Assembly (NCBI RefSeq): GCF_009208555.1
Contig: NZ_WFLI01000021.1
Span: forward strand, 36,138 to 100,137
Source: Janthinobacterium violaceinigrum
Lineage (GTDB): Bacteria; Pseudomonadota; Gammaproteobacteria; Burkholderiales; Burkholderiaceae_D
Length of the DNA: 64,000 nt
Direction of reading: 5' to 3'
The notes under the pieces were generated by a model that searched no databases, was not told the DNA's origin, and worked only from the letters and a program-made list of their open reading frames with translations. Position numbers and translations under genes: made by a program. Of the stretch, positions 17,029-25,755 are shown in pieces (the first letter of the stretch is position 1; each line of letters opens with the position of its first letter).

Positions 17029-17986
17029 TCCGCAACTGAATAAACACGGCGAACTGCAACATCTGCTGACGATTGAAGGCTTGCCGAAGTCTATCGTCAA
17101 CCACATCCTCGATACGGCTTCCTCGTTCGTGGGCATTTCCGACCGCGACGTGAAGAAGGTGCCGCTGATGCGCGGCAAAAGCGTTTTCAACCTGTTCTTT
17201 GAAAACTCCACGCGCACCCGCACCACCTTCGAGATCGCCTCGAAGCGTTTGTCTGCCGACGTCATCAACCTGAACATCCAGGCCTCGTCGGCCAGCAAGG
17301 GCGAGTCCCTGCTCGACACCATCGACAACCTGTCTGCCATGCACGCCGACATGTTCGTCGTGCGCCACGCGCAGTCGGGCGCGCCCTATCTGATCGCCAA
17401 GCATTTGATCGACACGAAGCAGCCGCACGTCCACGTGGTCAACGCGGGCGACGGACGCCACGCGCACCCGACCCAGGGCTTGCTCGACATGTACACGATC
17501 CGCCACTACAAGAAGGATTTCACGAACCTGACGGTGGCCATCGTGGGTGACATCCTGCACAGCCGCGTGGCCCGTTCCGATATCCACGCGCTGACCACGC
17601 TGGGCGTGCCGGAAGTGCGCGCCATCGGCCCGCACACCCTGCTGCCGGGCGGCCTGGAGCAGATGGGCGTGCGCACCTTCACCAACATGGATGAAGGCCT
17701 CAAGGGCGTCGACGTGATCATCATGCTGCGCCTGCAGAATGAACGCATGAGCGGCGCGCTGCTGCCGTCGGCGCAGGAATATTTCAAGAGCTACGGCTTG
17801 ACGCCCGAACGCCTGGCGCTGGCCAAGCCGGACGCCATCGTCATGCATCCGGGCCCGATGAACCGCGGCGTGGAGATCGATTCGGCCGTGGCCGACGGTC
17901 CGCAGGCGGTGATCCTGCCGCAGGTGACGTTCGGTATCGCCGTGCGCATGGCGGTGATGAGTATTTTGGCTGGTAATCAGGGCTGA
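17021..17986 (+). CDS. pyrB: Aspartate carbamoyltransferase, catalytic chain
   Basis: 321 residues. Condenses carbamoyl phosphate and aspartate, the committed step of UMP synthesis. Carbamoyl-phosphate site FENSTRTRTTFE, the loop ASSASKGESLLDT, DGRHAHPTQGLLDMYTI, and the aspartate-side IIMLRLQNERM and MHPGPMNRGVEI are all intact. No pyrI regulatory chain follows; instead a dihydroorotase homologue lacking metal ligands (next gene) is found, as in the class A ATCase of pseudomonads. Start ATG 17021 lies within pyrR. Confidence 0.97.
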   Translation: MLNPQLNKHGELQHLLTIEGLPKSIVNHILDTASSFVGISDRDVKKVPLMRGKSVFNLFFENSTRTRTTFEIASKRLSADVINLNIQASSASKGESLLDTIDNLSAMHADMFVVRHAQSGAPYLIAKHLIDTKQPHVHVVNAGDGRHAHPTQGLLDMYTIRHYKKDFTNLTVAIVGDILHSRVARSDIHALTTLGVPEVRAIGPHTLLPGGLEQMGVRTFTNMDEGLKGVDVIIMLRLQNERMSGALLPSAQEYFKSYGLTPERLALAKPDAIVMHPGPMNRGVEIDSAVADGPQAVILPQVTFGIAVRMAVMSILAGNQG

Positions 17987-18010
17987 TAGCCCAAGGACGA
18001 GTAAGCGAGC

Positions 18011-19312
18011 ATGACGACACTACATATCAAGAACGGCCACCTGATCGACCCTGCCAACGGCATCGATGGCTTGCAAGACCTGTTTATCGCCGACGGCAAA
18101 GTGCTGGCCGTGGGCAGCGCCCCGGCCGGCTTCAAGGCCGACACCACGTTTGACGCGGCCGGCCTGGTGGTTTCCCCCGGCCTGGTCGACCTGTCCGCGC
18201 GCCTGCGCGAGCCCGGCTACGAATACAAGGCGACCCTGGAATCGGAACTGCAGGCGGCGCTGCAAGGCGGCGTGACGAGCCTGGTCTGCCCGCCGGACAC
18301 CGATCCCGTGCTCGACGAGCCGGGCCTCGTGGAAATGCTGAAATACCGTGCCAAGACGCAGAACAAGGCCCACGTGCACCCGCTGGGCGCGCTGACCATG
18401 GGCTTGAAGGGCCAGTCGCTGACGGAAATGGCGGAGCTGACGGAAGCGGGCTGCATCGGCTTTGCCCAGGCGGAAGAGCCGATCGAAGACACCACCGTGC
18501 TGCTGCGCGCCATGCAGTATGCGAACACCTTTGGCTACACCGTCTGGCTGCGTCCGCAGGATCCGCACATCGGCCGCGGCGGCATCGCCCACAGCGGTCC
18601 GCTGGCTTCGCGCTTGGGCCTGTCCGGCGTGCCCGTGATGTCGGAAACCATCGCGCTGCACACGATTTTCGAGTTGATGCGCGCCAGCCGTGCGCGCGTG
18701 CACCTGTGCCGCATCTCGTCGGCGGCCGGCTTGGACCTGATCCGCGCGGCCAAGGCGGAAGGCTTGCCCGTCACCTGCGACGTGGGCGTGCACCATGTGC
18801 ACCTGACGGACGCCGACATCGGCTTTTTCGACCCGAACGCGAGGGTCACGCCGCCGTTCCGCAGCCAGCGCGACCGCGATGCGATCCGCGCGGGCCTGCT
18901 CGACGGCACCGTGGACGCCATGTGCTCGGACCACACGCCCGTCGACGACGATGAAAAACTGCTGCCGTTCGGCGAAGCGTCGCCGGGCGCCACGGGCCTG
19001 GAACTGCTGCTGTCGCTGGCCCTCAAATGGGCCGACGACTATGCGCTGGCGCAGCCGCAAGCGGGCGCCCGTCCGCTGGCGCGCGCCGTGGCCAAGGTCA
19101 CGGCCGACGCGGCCCGTGTGGCGGGCATCCCGGCGGGCAGCCTGGCCGTGGGCGAAGCGGCCGACATCTGCGTCTTCGACCCGGCCGCGCGCTGGACCGT
19201 ATCGTCGGCCTCGCTGGCCAGCCAGGGCAAGCACACGCCTTTCCTCGGCTATGAGCTGAGCGGCATCGTCAAGGCGACCATCGTGGCTGGACAGGTGGCG
19301 TTCCAGCGTTAA
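18011..19312 (+). CDS. Dihydroorotase-like protein PyrC', probably catalytically inactive
   Basis: 433 residues with the full amidohydrolase/dihydroorotase layout. The first metal motif, DxHxH (DLHVHLREPG in active enzymes), reads DLSARLREPGY at 60-70, so both histidines are gone (S62, R64), and the second-site HICH motif reads HLCRIS (R234). The Asp in SDHTP (D307) remains. In Pseudomonas the equivalent PyrC' is inactive and is a structural partner of PyrB in a dodecamer; the position 24 bp behind pyrB argues for the same here. A functional pyrC must then be elsewhere. Confidence 0.88.
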   Translation: MTTLHIKNGHLIDPANGIDGLQDLFIADGKVLAVGSAPAGFKADTTFDAAGLVVSPGLVDLSARLREPGYEYKATLESELQAALQGGVTSLVCPPDTDPVLDEPGLVEMLKYRAKTQNKAHVHPLGALTMGLKGQSLTEMAELTEAGCIGFAQAEEPIEDTTVLLRAMQYANTFGYTVWLRPQDPHIGRGGIAHSGPLASRLGLSGVPVMSETIALHTIFELMRASRARVHLCRISSAAGLDLIRAAKAEGLPVTCDVGVHHVHLTDADIGFFDPNARVTPPFRSQRDRDAIRAGLLDGTVDAMCSDHTPVDDDEKLLPFGEASPGATGLELLLSLALKWADDYALAQPQAGARPLARAVAKVTADAARVAGIPAGSLAVGEAADICVFDPAARWTVSSASLASQGKHTPFLGYELSGIVKATIVAGQVAFQR

Positions 19313-19324
19313 AAAATCAGATCC

Positions 19325-20146
19325 ATGGACCGGGGCATGCAGCCCCGGCATCCCTTGTCTGCTCCCGGATTTCGGTTCTGGTTTATTTGTTGGTGTCATT
19401 TGAAACTTCTGCTTACCTACCGCCTCGCGCGCATCGCCATTCACCTGAGCTGCGGCATGGCCAAGAGCGCCGTGCTTTTTCCCTGGCTGGACCTGGAGGG
19501 CCGCAACCGGCGCATCCGCCGCTGGTCGACGCAGCTGCTCGACATCTGCGGCGTGCACGTGGCGCAGCCGGCAGACAGCGTGCCGGCGCTCGACCATGCG
19601 ATGGTGGTGGCGAACCACGTGTCGTGGCTCGACATCTTCGTCATCAATGCCGTCCACCCATGCCGTTTCGTCGCCAAGGCGGAAATCCGCGCCTGGCCGA
19701 TCCTGGGCTGGCTGGCGGGACGCGCCGGCACCATCTTCATTTCGCGCGGCAGCAAGCGCGATTTGCGCCTGATCTTCCAGGGCCTGGTGGACAAGTTGAC
19801 GGCGGGCGAGCGCATCGCGTTCTTCCCCGAAGGTACGACCGCCGCGCAGGGACAGATCCTGCCGTTCCACGCCAACCTGTTCGAGGCGGCCATCGACGCG
19901 CAAGTGCCGGTGCAGCCGTTCGCGCTCGTGTATGTGGATGACAAGGGAGCGCTGCACCATGCCGTCGATTTCATCGGCGAGATGAGTTTTGCGCAAAGCA
20001 TGGTGGCGATCCTGAGCGGCCCGCCCATCACGGCGCGCTTGACTTGCCTGGCGCCGGTGACGACCCTGGACGCGCACCGGCGCGACCTGGCGGCGGCAAC
20101 GCAGGCGGCGGTGGCCGCCGCGCTGCCGCTGGAGCAGGCGGCCTAA
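19325..20146 (+). CDS. Lysophospholipid acyltransferase (PlsC family)
   Basis: 273 residues. Acyl transfer to 1-acyl-glycerol-3-phosphate or a related lysolipid at the inner membrane. Motif I NHVSWLD (HX4D), the FISRGSKRD block, and motif III FFPEGTTAAQG are present. An N-terminal hydrophobic segment (FRFWFICWCHLKLLLTYRL) anchors it. Second PlsC-type gene is at 32180-32920, so roles may be split between phosphatidic acid synthesis and membrane-lipid or ornithine-lipid acylation. Placed 12 bp after pyrC' and overlaps by 4 bp the 3' end of the converging permease gene. Confidence 0.9.
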   Translation: MDRGMQPRHPLSAPGFRFWFICWCHLKLLLTYRLARIAIHLSCGMAKSAVLFPWLDLEGRNRRIRRWSTQLLDICGVHVAQPADSVPALDHAMVVANHVSWLDIFVINAVHPCRFVAKAEIRAWPILGWLAGRAGTIFISRGSKRDLRLIFQGLVDKLTAGERIAFFPEGTTAAQGQILPFHANLFEAAIDAQVPVQPFALVYVDDKGALHHAVDFIGEMSFAQSMVAILSGPPITARLTCLAPVTTLDAHRRDLAAATQAAVAAALPLEQAA

Positions 20147-20907
20147 CCCTTCACGTGCAGCCAGCGTGCATGCGCGGCGCGGGCCAGGTAGTCGAGGATG
20201 AAGCCGAGTATGCCGATCAGCACGATGGCGGCCATCAGCTCCGAATACGCGAGGCGGTCGCGCGTGTCGAGGATGAAGTAGCCGAGGCCGGCCGAGACGC
20301 CCAGCATTTCCGCCGGCACCAGCACGATCCAGATGATGCCGATGGCCAGGCGCACGCCCGTCAGGATATCGGCCGTGATGCCCGGCAAAATCACCTTGAA
20401 CACGATCTCGCTGCGCGTGGCCGACAGGCTGCGCGCCAGCAGCAGCCAGTTCGGATCGAGCCGCGCCACGCCGGCCGCCGTATTGAGCAAAATCGGCCAG
20501 ACGGCCGCAAACGCCAGCAGGAAGTACACGGGCGCGTCGCCCACGCCCAGCACCATCACGGCGATCGGCATCCACGACAGCGGCGAAATCATGCGCAGCA
20601 GCTGGAACAGGGGCATGGCCGCGCCGGAAAAGTTTTTCGACATGGCCACCAGCACGCCCAGCGGCACGCCGATGACGATCGCCAGTCCCAGGCCCACGGC
20701 CACCCTTTGCAGGCTCAATACCACGTGCAGCCAGATATCCGAACCGCCCAGCATTTCCTTGAACGCCAGCGCCGTGGGCAGCGGCGCAAAGGCGGCGGCG
20801 ATCGGCGTGGATTTCTCCAGCGCCGTCACGCCCACGGACCACAGCAGCAAGGCACAGGCCAGCCCCACCAGGGGCAGGCCGAACTTCGTGAACAACTTGC
20901 TTGCCAT
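20143..20907 (-). CDS. ABC transporter permease (nitrate/sulfonate/taurine type)
   Basis: 254 residues with about six membrane segments and a BPD_transp_1 (EAA-loop) region, ARSLSATRSEIVFKVILPG, where the coupling helix meets the ATPase. Resembles SsuC/TauC/NrtB permeases. It is the last gene of the minus-strand run AraC - AhpD-like - flavoprotein - ATPase - binding protein - permease, starting 2 bp after the binding-protein stop. The substrate is not readable from the sequence; organosulfur compounds, nitrate-like anions or pyrimidine precursors are all known in the family. Confidence 0.9.
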   Translation of the reverse strand: MASKLFTKFGLPLVGLACALLLWSVGVTALEKSTPIAAAFAPLPTALAFKEMLGGSDIWLHVVLSLQRVAVGLGLAIVIGVPLGVLVAMSKNFSGAAMPLFQLLRMISPLSWMPIAVMVLGVGDAPVYFLLAFAAVWPILLNTAAGVARLDPNWLLLARSLSATRSEIVFKVILPGITADILTGVRLAIGIIWIVLVPAEMLGVSAGLGYFILDTRDRLAYSELMAAIVLIGILGFILDYLARAAHARWLHVKG

Positions 20908-20909
20908 CG

Positions 20910-22154
20910 TCAGACCGCCACGGTTTCGCTGCGCAGCAGGTTGGCCGGCAGGCCGAAGGCGGCCGGGCCGCCCACGGCGGTGATGGCCTTGCGCACGAAG
21001 CGGTCATCGACCAGGTCGCGCGCGGCGAACTTCGGATCAAGGCTGGACAGGAAGCGCGTATCGCCTTCGACCTTGGTGCGGCCGATGGCGCGCACCAGTT
21101 CTTCCGTGTACGAGGCAAACGGATACGGCTGGAAGTCGATGCGGCGCTGCTGCCAGTTCTTGTGCACGATCAGTCCCTGCTTTTCATAGCCGGCGTAATC
21201 GGTGGTGGCCAGCACCTTGGTCAGCACCTGCAGCGGATGCGGCGTGTAGCGGTTTTCGCCCACGTTCGACAGCAGCTTGGCCGTGTCGACCTGGTTCGAG
21301 CGTGTCCACAGCTGCGCCTTGACGATGGCGTTGGTGACCTTCTGCGCCCATTCGGGACGCGTATTGATGTCGCGCTCGGACAGGAAAGTGACGCAGCACG
21401 CATGGTTTTTCCACACGTCGCCCGAGAAGCGCAGGATCTTGCCGATGCCGGCGTTTTCCGCCGCCGCGTTGAACGGTTCTGCCACGATGTAGCCGGCGAT
21501 GGACTTGCTGGCCAGGGCGGAGACCATTTCGGCCGGCGCCAGCACGATCAGGTTGACTTCATTCGGTTTGATGGCCGCGTTGCGCGCGCGCGTGACCGGG
21601 GTCAGGCCGTTGGCGGACAGGATCTGCTGCAGCAGGATGTTGTGGATCGAGTACCAGAACGGGATGGCGACCGTGCGCCCGCCCAGGTCGGAGACCTTGT
21701 TGATCTCGTTGGCCACCGTCAGCGCGGAGCCGTTGACGTGGTTCCAGGCCACGACTTTCGCGGGGAACTTGGCGCCGTAGCGCACCCACAGGGTGGCTGG
21801 CGACAGCAGATGGATGACGTTGACTTGGCCGGCGACAAACGCTTCGATGATCTGCGCCCAGCTGCGGAACAAACGCGGCGTCTCGGCCTGCAAGCCTTCC
21901 GCTTCGAACAGCTTGCGCGCGTGGGCGACCAGCAGCGGAGTGGCGTCGGTAATGGGCAGGTAGCCGATCTTCACGGGCTGGTCGTCGCCTTTCGGACCCT
22001 GCTGGGCCATGGCGTCGCCGGCGAACAGCAGCGGCGAGGCGACGCTGGCCGTGGCCAATGCGGACATGCGCAGGAAGTCGCGCCGCGTCAGGCCGCAGTC
22101 GCAGTCGGACGAGGCGCAGATGTGCAGGGGTTTGTTGTGATCTTGGAATGTCAT
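20910..22154 (-). CDS. Tat-exported ABC substrate-binding protein (NrtA/SsuA-like)
   Basis: 414 residues from the ATG at 22154. The N-terminus has a cysteine-containing stretch (C13, C18, C20) followed by a twin-arginine motif LTRRDFLRMSAL and an AMAQ-like cleavage site, so export of a folded protein by Tat is expected. The mature part starts VKIGYLPITDATPLLVAHA, as in nitrate/sulfonate/taurine binding proteins, and FVAGQVNVIHLLSP and EPFNAAAENAGIG are typical. It delivers an unknown ligand to the permease/ATPase pair alongside. Confidence 0.88.
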   Translation of the reverse strand: MTFQDHNKPLHICASSDCDCGLTRRDFLRMSALATASVASPLLFAGDAMAQQGPKGDDQPVKIGYLPITDATPLLVAHARKLFEAEGLQAETPRLFRSWAQIIEAFVAGQVNVIHLLSPATLWVRYGAKFPAKVVAWNHVNGSALTVANEINKVSDLGGRTVAIPFWYSIHNILLQQILSANGLTPVTRARNAAIKPNEVNLIVLAPAEMVSALASKSIAGYIVAEPFNAAAENAGIGKILRFSGDVWKNHACCVTFLSERDINTRPEWAQKVTNAIVKAQLWTRSNQVDTAKLLSNVGENRYTPHPLQVLTKVLATTDYAGYEKQGLIVHKNWQQRRIDFQPYPFASYTEELVRAIGRTKVEGDTRFLSSLDPKFAARDLVDDRFVRKAITAVGGPAAFGLPANLLRSETVAV

Positions 22155-22171
22155 GGGCGTGTTCCGGTCGA

Positions 22172-22978
22172 TTAAAGTTGGGCGAAGGCAGGTGCGTGAT
22201 CCTGCTTTTGCAGCGCTTGCAGGGCGTCGAGGATGTCCATCTTGAGCGCGATAACGTCGGCGCTGTGGCCGATGCGCGGCTGGGCGATGGCGACGGGCCA
22301 CTCGCGCACGATGTTGCCAGGCTTGCCGCCCATCAGCAAGATACGGTCGGCCACGAGGATCGCTTCATCGATATCGTGCGTGACCAGCAGCACGGCCGTA
22401 TGCCAGCGGTGCACCACGTCGACCAGCAGCGATTGCATCTCGGCGCGCGTGATGGCATCGAGCGCGGAAAACGGCTCGTCGGCGAACAGCAGTTCCGGTT
22501 CGCGCGCGAGCGCGCGCGCCAGCGCCACCCTCTGCGCCATGCCGCCCGACAGGGCGGACGGATACAGTTTCTCGCGGCCCTTCAGACCCACCGCCTCGAT
22601 GGCTTGCGCCACGCGCGCCTGGTGCGCGTCGCGCGTGAGCTGCGGCTGATGCTTGAAGTCCAGGCCGAAACCGGCATTGCCCGTAACGTTGAGCCAGGGC
22701 AGCAGGCTCGCCTGCTGGAACACGAGGGCGCTGCGCGGGTCCGGTTCGCGCATGGGCGCGTCGAGAAATTGAATCTCGCCCGTGGATGGCGGCTGCAAGC
22801 CGGCCAGCACGCGCAGCAAACTCGATTTGCCGCAGCCGCTGCCGCCCAGCAGGCAGACGATTTCGCGCTTGCGCACACCCAGCGAGACGTGCTGGAACAC
22901 GGGCGCCGTGCCGGGATAGGCATAGCCGAGATCTTGCGCCTGCAGCGCCCATTGTTGCGGTTCCGCTGCTGCCGTCAT
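22172..22978 (-). CDS. ABC transporter ATP-binding protein (SsuB/TauB/NrtD type)
   Basis: 268 residues from the ATG at 22978. Walker A GGSGCGKSSLL, Q-loop LVFQQASLLPWL, signature LSGGMAQRVALARAL, Walker B LLFADEPFSALD and switch His LLVTHDIDEA. Start overlaps the end of the flavoprotein gene by four bases, so translational coupling is likely. Energises the importer formed with the neighbouring permease and binding protein. Confidence 0.93.
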   Translation of the reverse strand: MTAAAEPQQWALQAQDLGYAYPGTAPVFQHVSLGVRKREIVCLLGGSGCGKSSLLRVLAGLQPPSTGEIQFLDAPMREPDPRSALVFQQASLLPWLNVTGNAGFGLDFKHQPQLTRDAHQARVAQAIEAVGLKGREKLYPSALSGGMAQRVALARALAREPELLFADEPFSALDAITRAEMQSLLVDVVHRWHTAVLLVTHDIDEAILVADRILLMGGKPGNIVREWPVAIAQPRIGHSADVIALKMDILDALQALQKQDHAPAFAQL

Positions 22979-24060
22979 GCCTGCGCTCCCGCGGCCTTGG
23001 CGGCCTGCTGGCTGTCGAACAGCTGCAGGGCCGCCTGCAATTGCGTCAGGCTGGGCGTGACGATGGGGATGAACGACGATTCGCGCCAGCGGCGGGCAAA
23101 ACCCTGCTGCTCCCCGTTCAGGTAGGCGCGCCCGCCCATGGCCTGCAGTTCGAGCATCAGCGCCTGCTGCAGCAGTTCGGCCAGCTGTATGCGCAGGCGG
23201 AACATGGCTGGCGCCTGCGTCTTGAAGCGGCCATCGTGTACGCCGGCCAGCAAGGTAGCGACGGCTGCCTCCAGGGTCGCTTGCAGCGCTTCGATGCGGG
23301 GCGTGAGCTGGTTGCGCGAGCCGGCCGAGATCTGCGCCGCCTGCGCCAGGCTGGCGCGTGCCAGGCCGATCGACAGGCCGCACTGCATGCCAAGGAACGA
23401 TGGGCGCACCTGCGGCAGCCAGGCTGGCGCATTGTCGCTGATGATATCGGCGGCGGGAATGTGCACCTGCGCCAGCTTGACGGAGGCCGTATTGCTGCCG
23501 CGCAGGGCGATCAGGTCCAGGTCGTCGCTGCGCTGCACGCCTGCCGTGCTGCTGTCGAAGGCGACGATGACGGGGGGCGCGCCATCGTTGGGCGCCACGG
23601 CGGCTGCCGCGACAAAGCCCGCCTTGCGCAAGTTCGTCACCCAGGCCAGGCCGCCGTCGACCAGCAAGCCATCGGCGTGACGCGCGCCCGTGATTTGCAG
23701 CTGCTCGATGCCGGACAAGAATTTCATGGCGTTCGACAGGCCGCTGGCGCCCGCCTGCGCGCCGGACAGCAAGCCAGGCAAGCGGCGTTCGGCCAGCGCG
23801 CGGTTCTCGCTTTGCAGCAGGAATTCGATGAAGCAGCGCTGGCCCCAGAAGACAAAGGCCGCCGTTACCGATTGCTCGGCCACTGTGGCGATGGCGTCGA
23901 TGGCGTCGCGCACGTCGCCGCCCGCGCCGCCGTGTTCCTGCGGCACGCCGATGCGCAGCAGCTGGTCGCCGGCCAGCGCCGGCAAAACGGTTTCAGCCAG
24001 GTCCGACGATTGGTCGAGCTGGTCGGCATGCATGTGCAGCCAGTGAGGGAGCTTGACCAT
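22975..24060 (-). CDS. Acyl-CoA dehydrogenase-like flavoprotein (SfnB/DszC-type candidate)
   Basis: 361 residues of the acyl-CoA dehydrogenase fold: N-terminal helical domain (LAGDQLLRIGVPQEHGGAGGDV), middle beta domain (LVDGGLAWVTNLRKAGF, VHIPAADIISD), and a C-terminal helical bundle. It lacks an evident acyl-CoA dehydrogenase signature in the C-terminal half and resembles flavin-dependent members (SfnB, DszC) that use reduced flavin to oxidise small sulfur compounds. Its four-base overlap with an ABC ATPase gene and its position after an AhpD-like gene suggest it processes the imported substrate. Exact reaction unknown. Confidence 0.7.
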   Translation of the reverse strand: MVKLPHWLHMHADQLDQSSDLAETVLPALAGDQLLRIGVPQEHGGAGGDVRDAIDAIATVAEQSVTAAFVFWGQRCFIEFLLQSENRALAERRLPGLLSGAQAGASGLSNAMKFLSGIEQLQITGARHADGLLVDGGLAWVTNLRKAGFVAAAAVAPNDGAPPVIVAFDSSTAGVQRSDDLDLIALRGSNTASVKLAQVHIPAADIISDNAPAWLPQVRPSFLGMQCGLSIGLARASLAQAAQISAGSRNQLTPRIEALQATLEAAVATLLAGVHDGRFKTQAPAMFRLRIQLAELLQQALMLELQAMGGRAYLNGEQQGFARRWRESSFIPIVTPSLTQLQAALQLFDSQQAAKAAGAQA

Positions 24061-24061
24061 G

Positions 24062-24616
24062 TCAGACGGCGCCAGGCAGGTAGGGCGTCAATTGCAGATT
24101 GACGGGCGTGCCGGCCAGGCTGTTGGAGAAATTGCACAGGGTGGCCAGGCTGATGCCCAGCACGACTTCCAGCGCCTGCTGTTCGTTGTAGCCGGCGGCC
24201 AGGAAGGCTTGATAGTCGCCGTCGGCGACGGCGCCGCGCGTGGCGATGACGGCCGTGGCGAAGGCGGCGACGGCGTCGAGTTGCGCGTCGCCCGTCGGCT
24301 GGCCGTGCTGCAGGGCGCGCACGGTGTCCGGTGTCTGGCCTGCTTTTTTCAGCGAGATGGCGCTGTGGCCAGCGATGCAGAAATCGCAGCCGTGGATGCG
24401 CGCGGCCGTGATTTGCACCACTTCGCGTTCCATCAGGCTCAGGCTGGCGCGCGCATTGATGCCGGAGACGGTCAGATACGTTTCCAGCGCCAGCGGCGCA
24501 TTGGCCAGCACGCCGATCAGGTTGGGCAGGTAGCCGTTGTTGGCGATGGCTTTTTCCACGAAGGGGCGGCTATCGGCCGGGGCGGTGTCGAGGGTGTGCA
24601 GCGTCAGACGGGACAT
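24062..24616 (-). CDS. Carboxymuconolactone-decarboxylase family protein (AhpD/peroxidase-like)
   Basis: 184 residues with the AhpD-like core: a helix ending in the redox pair CDFCIAGH, preceded by LMEREVVQITAARIHG. Proteins with this CxxC...H arrangement are alkylhydroperoxidase-like reductases. First of the structural genes; it ends one base before the flavoprotein ATG. Its link to a flavoprotein and a sulfonate-type importer suggests a role in handling peroxide or radical by-products, but this is inference. Confidence 0.85.
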   Translation of the reverse strand: MSRLTLHTLDTAPADSRPFVEKAIANNGYLPNLIGVLANAPLALETYLTVSGINARASLSLMEREVVQITAARIHGCDFCIAGHSAISLKKAGQTPDTVRALQHGQPTGDAQLDAVAAFATAVIATRGAVADGDYQAFLAAGYNEQQALEVVLGISLATLCNFSNSLAGTPVNLQLTPYLPGAV

Positions 24617-24745
24617 GGGGTACCTTGCTAGTTTAGTAAGTCACCCGGCCATTATATCGGCCATGCCGTGCACGTAACAGACGTCAGCGTCGTCCTTTTG
24701 TGCTCGTTCGTCTTTGATTGCGCAAACCTTGATGTCCGCTGGACT

Positions 24746-25666
24746 TCAGCTGGCCAGTTGGCGCTGGCGCTGGTCGCGCCGGTAGGCGCCCGGCTGCTCG
24801 CCCGTGACCCGCTTGAACGCGCGCGTAAACGCGGCGTGCGAGCGGTAGCCCACCAGTTCGGCCGCGCGTTCGACGGAGACGCCGTCGTGCAGGCGCCGGG
24901 CGGCGATCTTCATGCGCAGCAGGAGCAGGAACTGGGCCGGCGAGTGGCCGCTGGCGCTGGCGAAATGCTTGCAGAAGCTGGCGCGCGACATGCACGCGGC
25001 CTTGGCCATGTTCTCGATCGACCAGTCGGCGGCGGGAGCGTCGAGCATGCGTTCGAGCAGCGGCGAAAATGCGGGCTGGTGCAGCAGCGACAGCAGGCCG
25101 GCCGCCACTTGCTCGCCCTGCGCCACATGGCGGATCAGGTAGAAGAACAGCAGTTCGACCAGGCGCGCGATCAGGGGCGACGGCTGTTCCGGATCGCCGC
25201 CGGCTTCAAGCAGGATCAGGTCGAACAGCGCGGTGGCGGCGCTGAAGGCGGGTGCGTCGCCGCGTATCAGCAGATATGGGGGGAACGAGTCGACGATCAG
25301 CGCGGAGAGGGCGCCGCGAAACTGAAAGAAGCCGCAGGCCAGCGCCGTTGCCGGACCGTCCGTGGACGCCTGCAGCGGCAGCATCGTTTGCGCGCTCACC
25401 GCCTGCGCCGGGTCGCCATGGGGGCTGAGGAAGTGCGGCAAGTCGCGCAGCAGGAAGACGCCATCGCGCGGGCCCAGCGCAATCGGCGCCGCGCCATCGA
25501 GATGCAGGTAGCAGTGGCCATCGAGCACCAGGTGAAAGCTGCCCAGTTCCCGGCCCGCCGTGGAAGCGCGCCAGCGGCCGCAGTACTGGCCCACATGCAG
25601 CACGGCGGTGTCGAGTTCCAGGCTGCCGAGCAGCCAGCGCGCCAGTCTGTCGGTATCAGGATGCAT
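24746..25666 (-). CDS. AraC-family transcriptional regulator with cupin-type sensor domain
   Basis: 306 residues. N-terminal AraC_binding_2/cupin-like region (ELGSFHLVLDGHCYLHLDG, VFLLRDLPHFLSPHGD) and a C-terminal double HTH of about 100 residues (MSRASFCKHFASASGHSPAQ, AELVGYRSHAAFTRAFKRVT, GEQPGAYRRDQ). It is transcribed in the same direction as and 129 bp upstream of the AhpD/flavoprotein/ABC genes, so it likely controls them; the effector is unknown. Confidence 0.9.
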   Translation of the reverse strand: MHPDTDRLARWLLGSLELDTAVLHVGQYCGRWRASTAGRELGSFHLVLDGHCYLHLDGAAPIALGPRDGVFLLRDLPHFLSPHGDPAQAVSAQTMLPLQASTDGPATALACGFFQFRGALSALIVDSFPPYLLIRGDAPAFSAATALFDLILLEAGGDPEQPSPLIARLVELLFFYLIRHVAQGEQVAAGLLSLLHQPAFSPLLERMLDAPAADWSIENMAKAACMSRASFCKHFASASGHSPAQFLLLLRMKIAARRLHDGVSVERAAELVGYRSHAAFTRAFKRVTGEQPGAYRRDQRQRQLAS

Positions 25667-25755
25667 GGGATGGCAAAGGCAAAAGCTGCATCATACGGCG
25701 CAGGCGCGGCAAGGCAAACGACCGTTTTCGACTAAGCATATGCGCGCCATGCAGC

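Noticed and set aside
18020..21118. Minus-strand open frame of 1032 codons across pyrC', plsC and the ABC permease
   Set aside because: It overlaps clearly recognisable genes in other frames and has no protein-like motifs.
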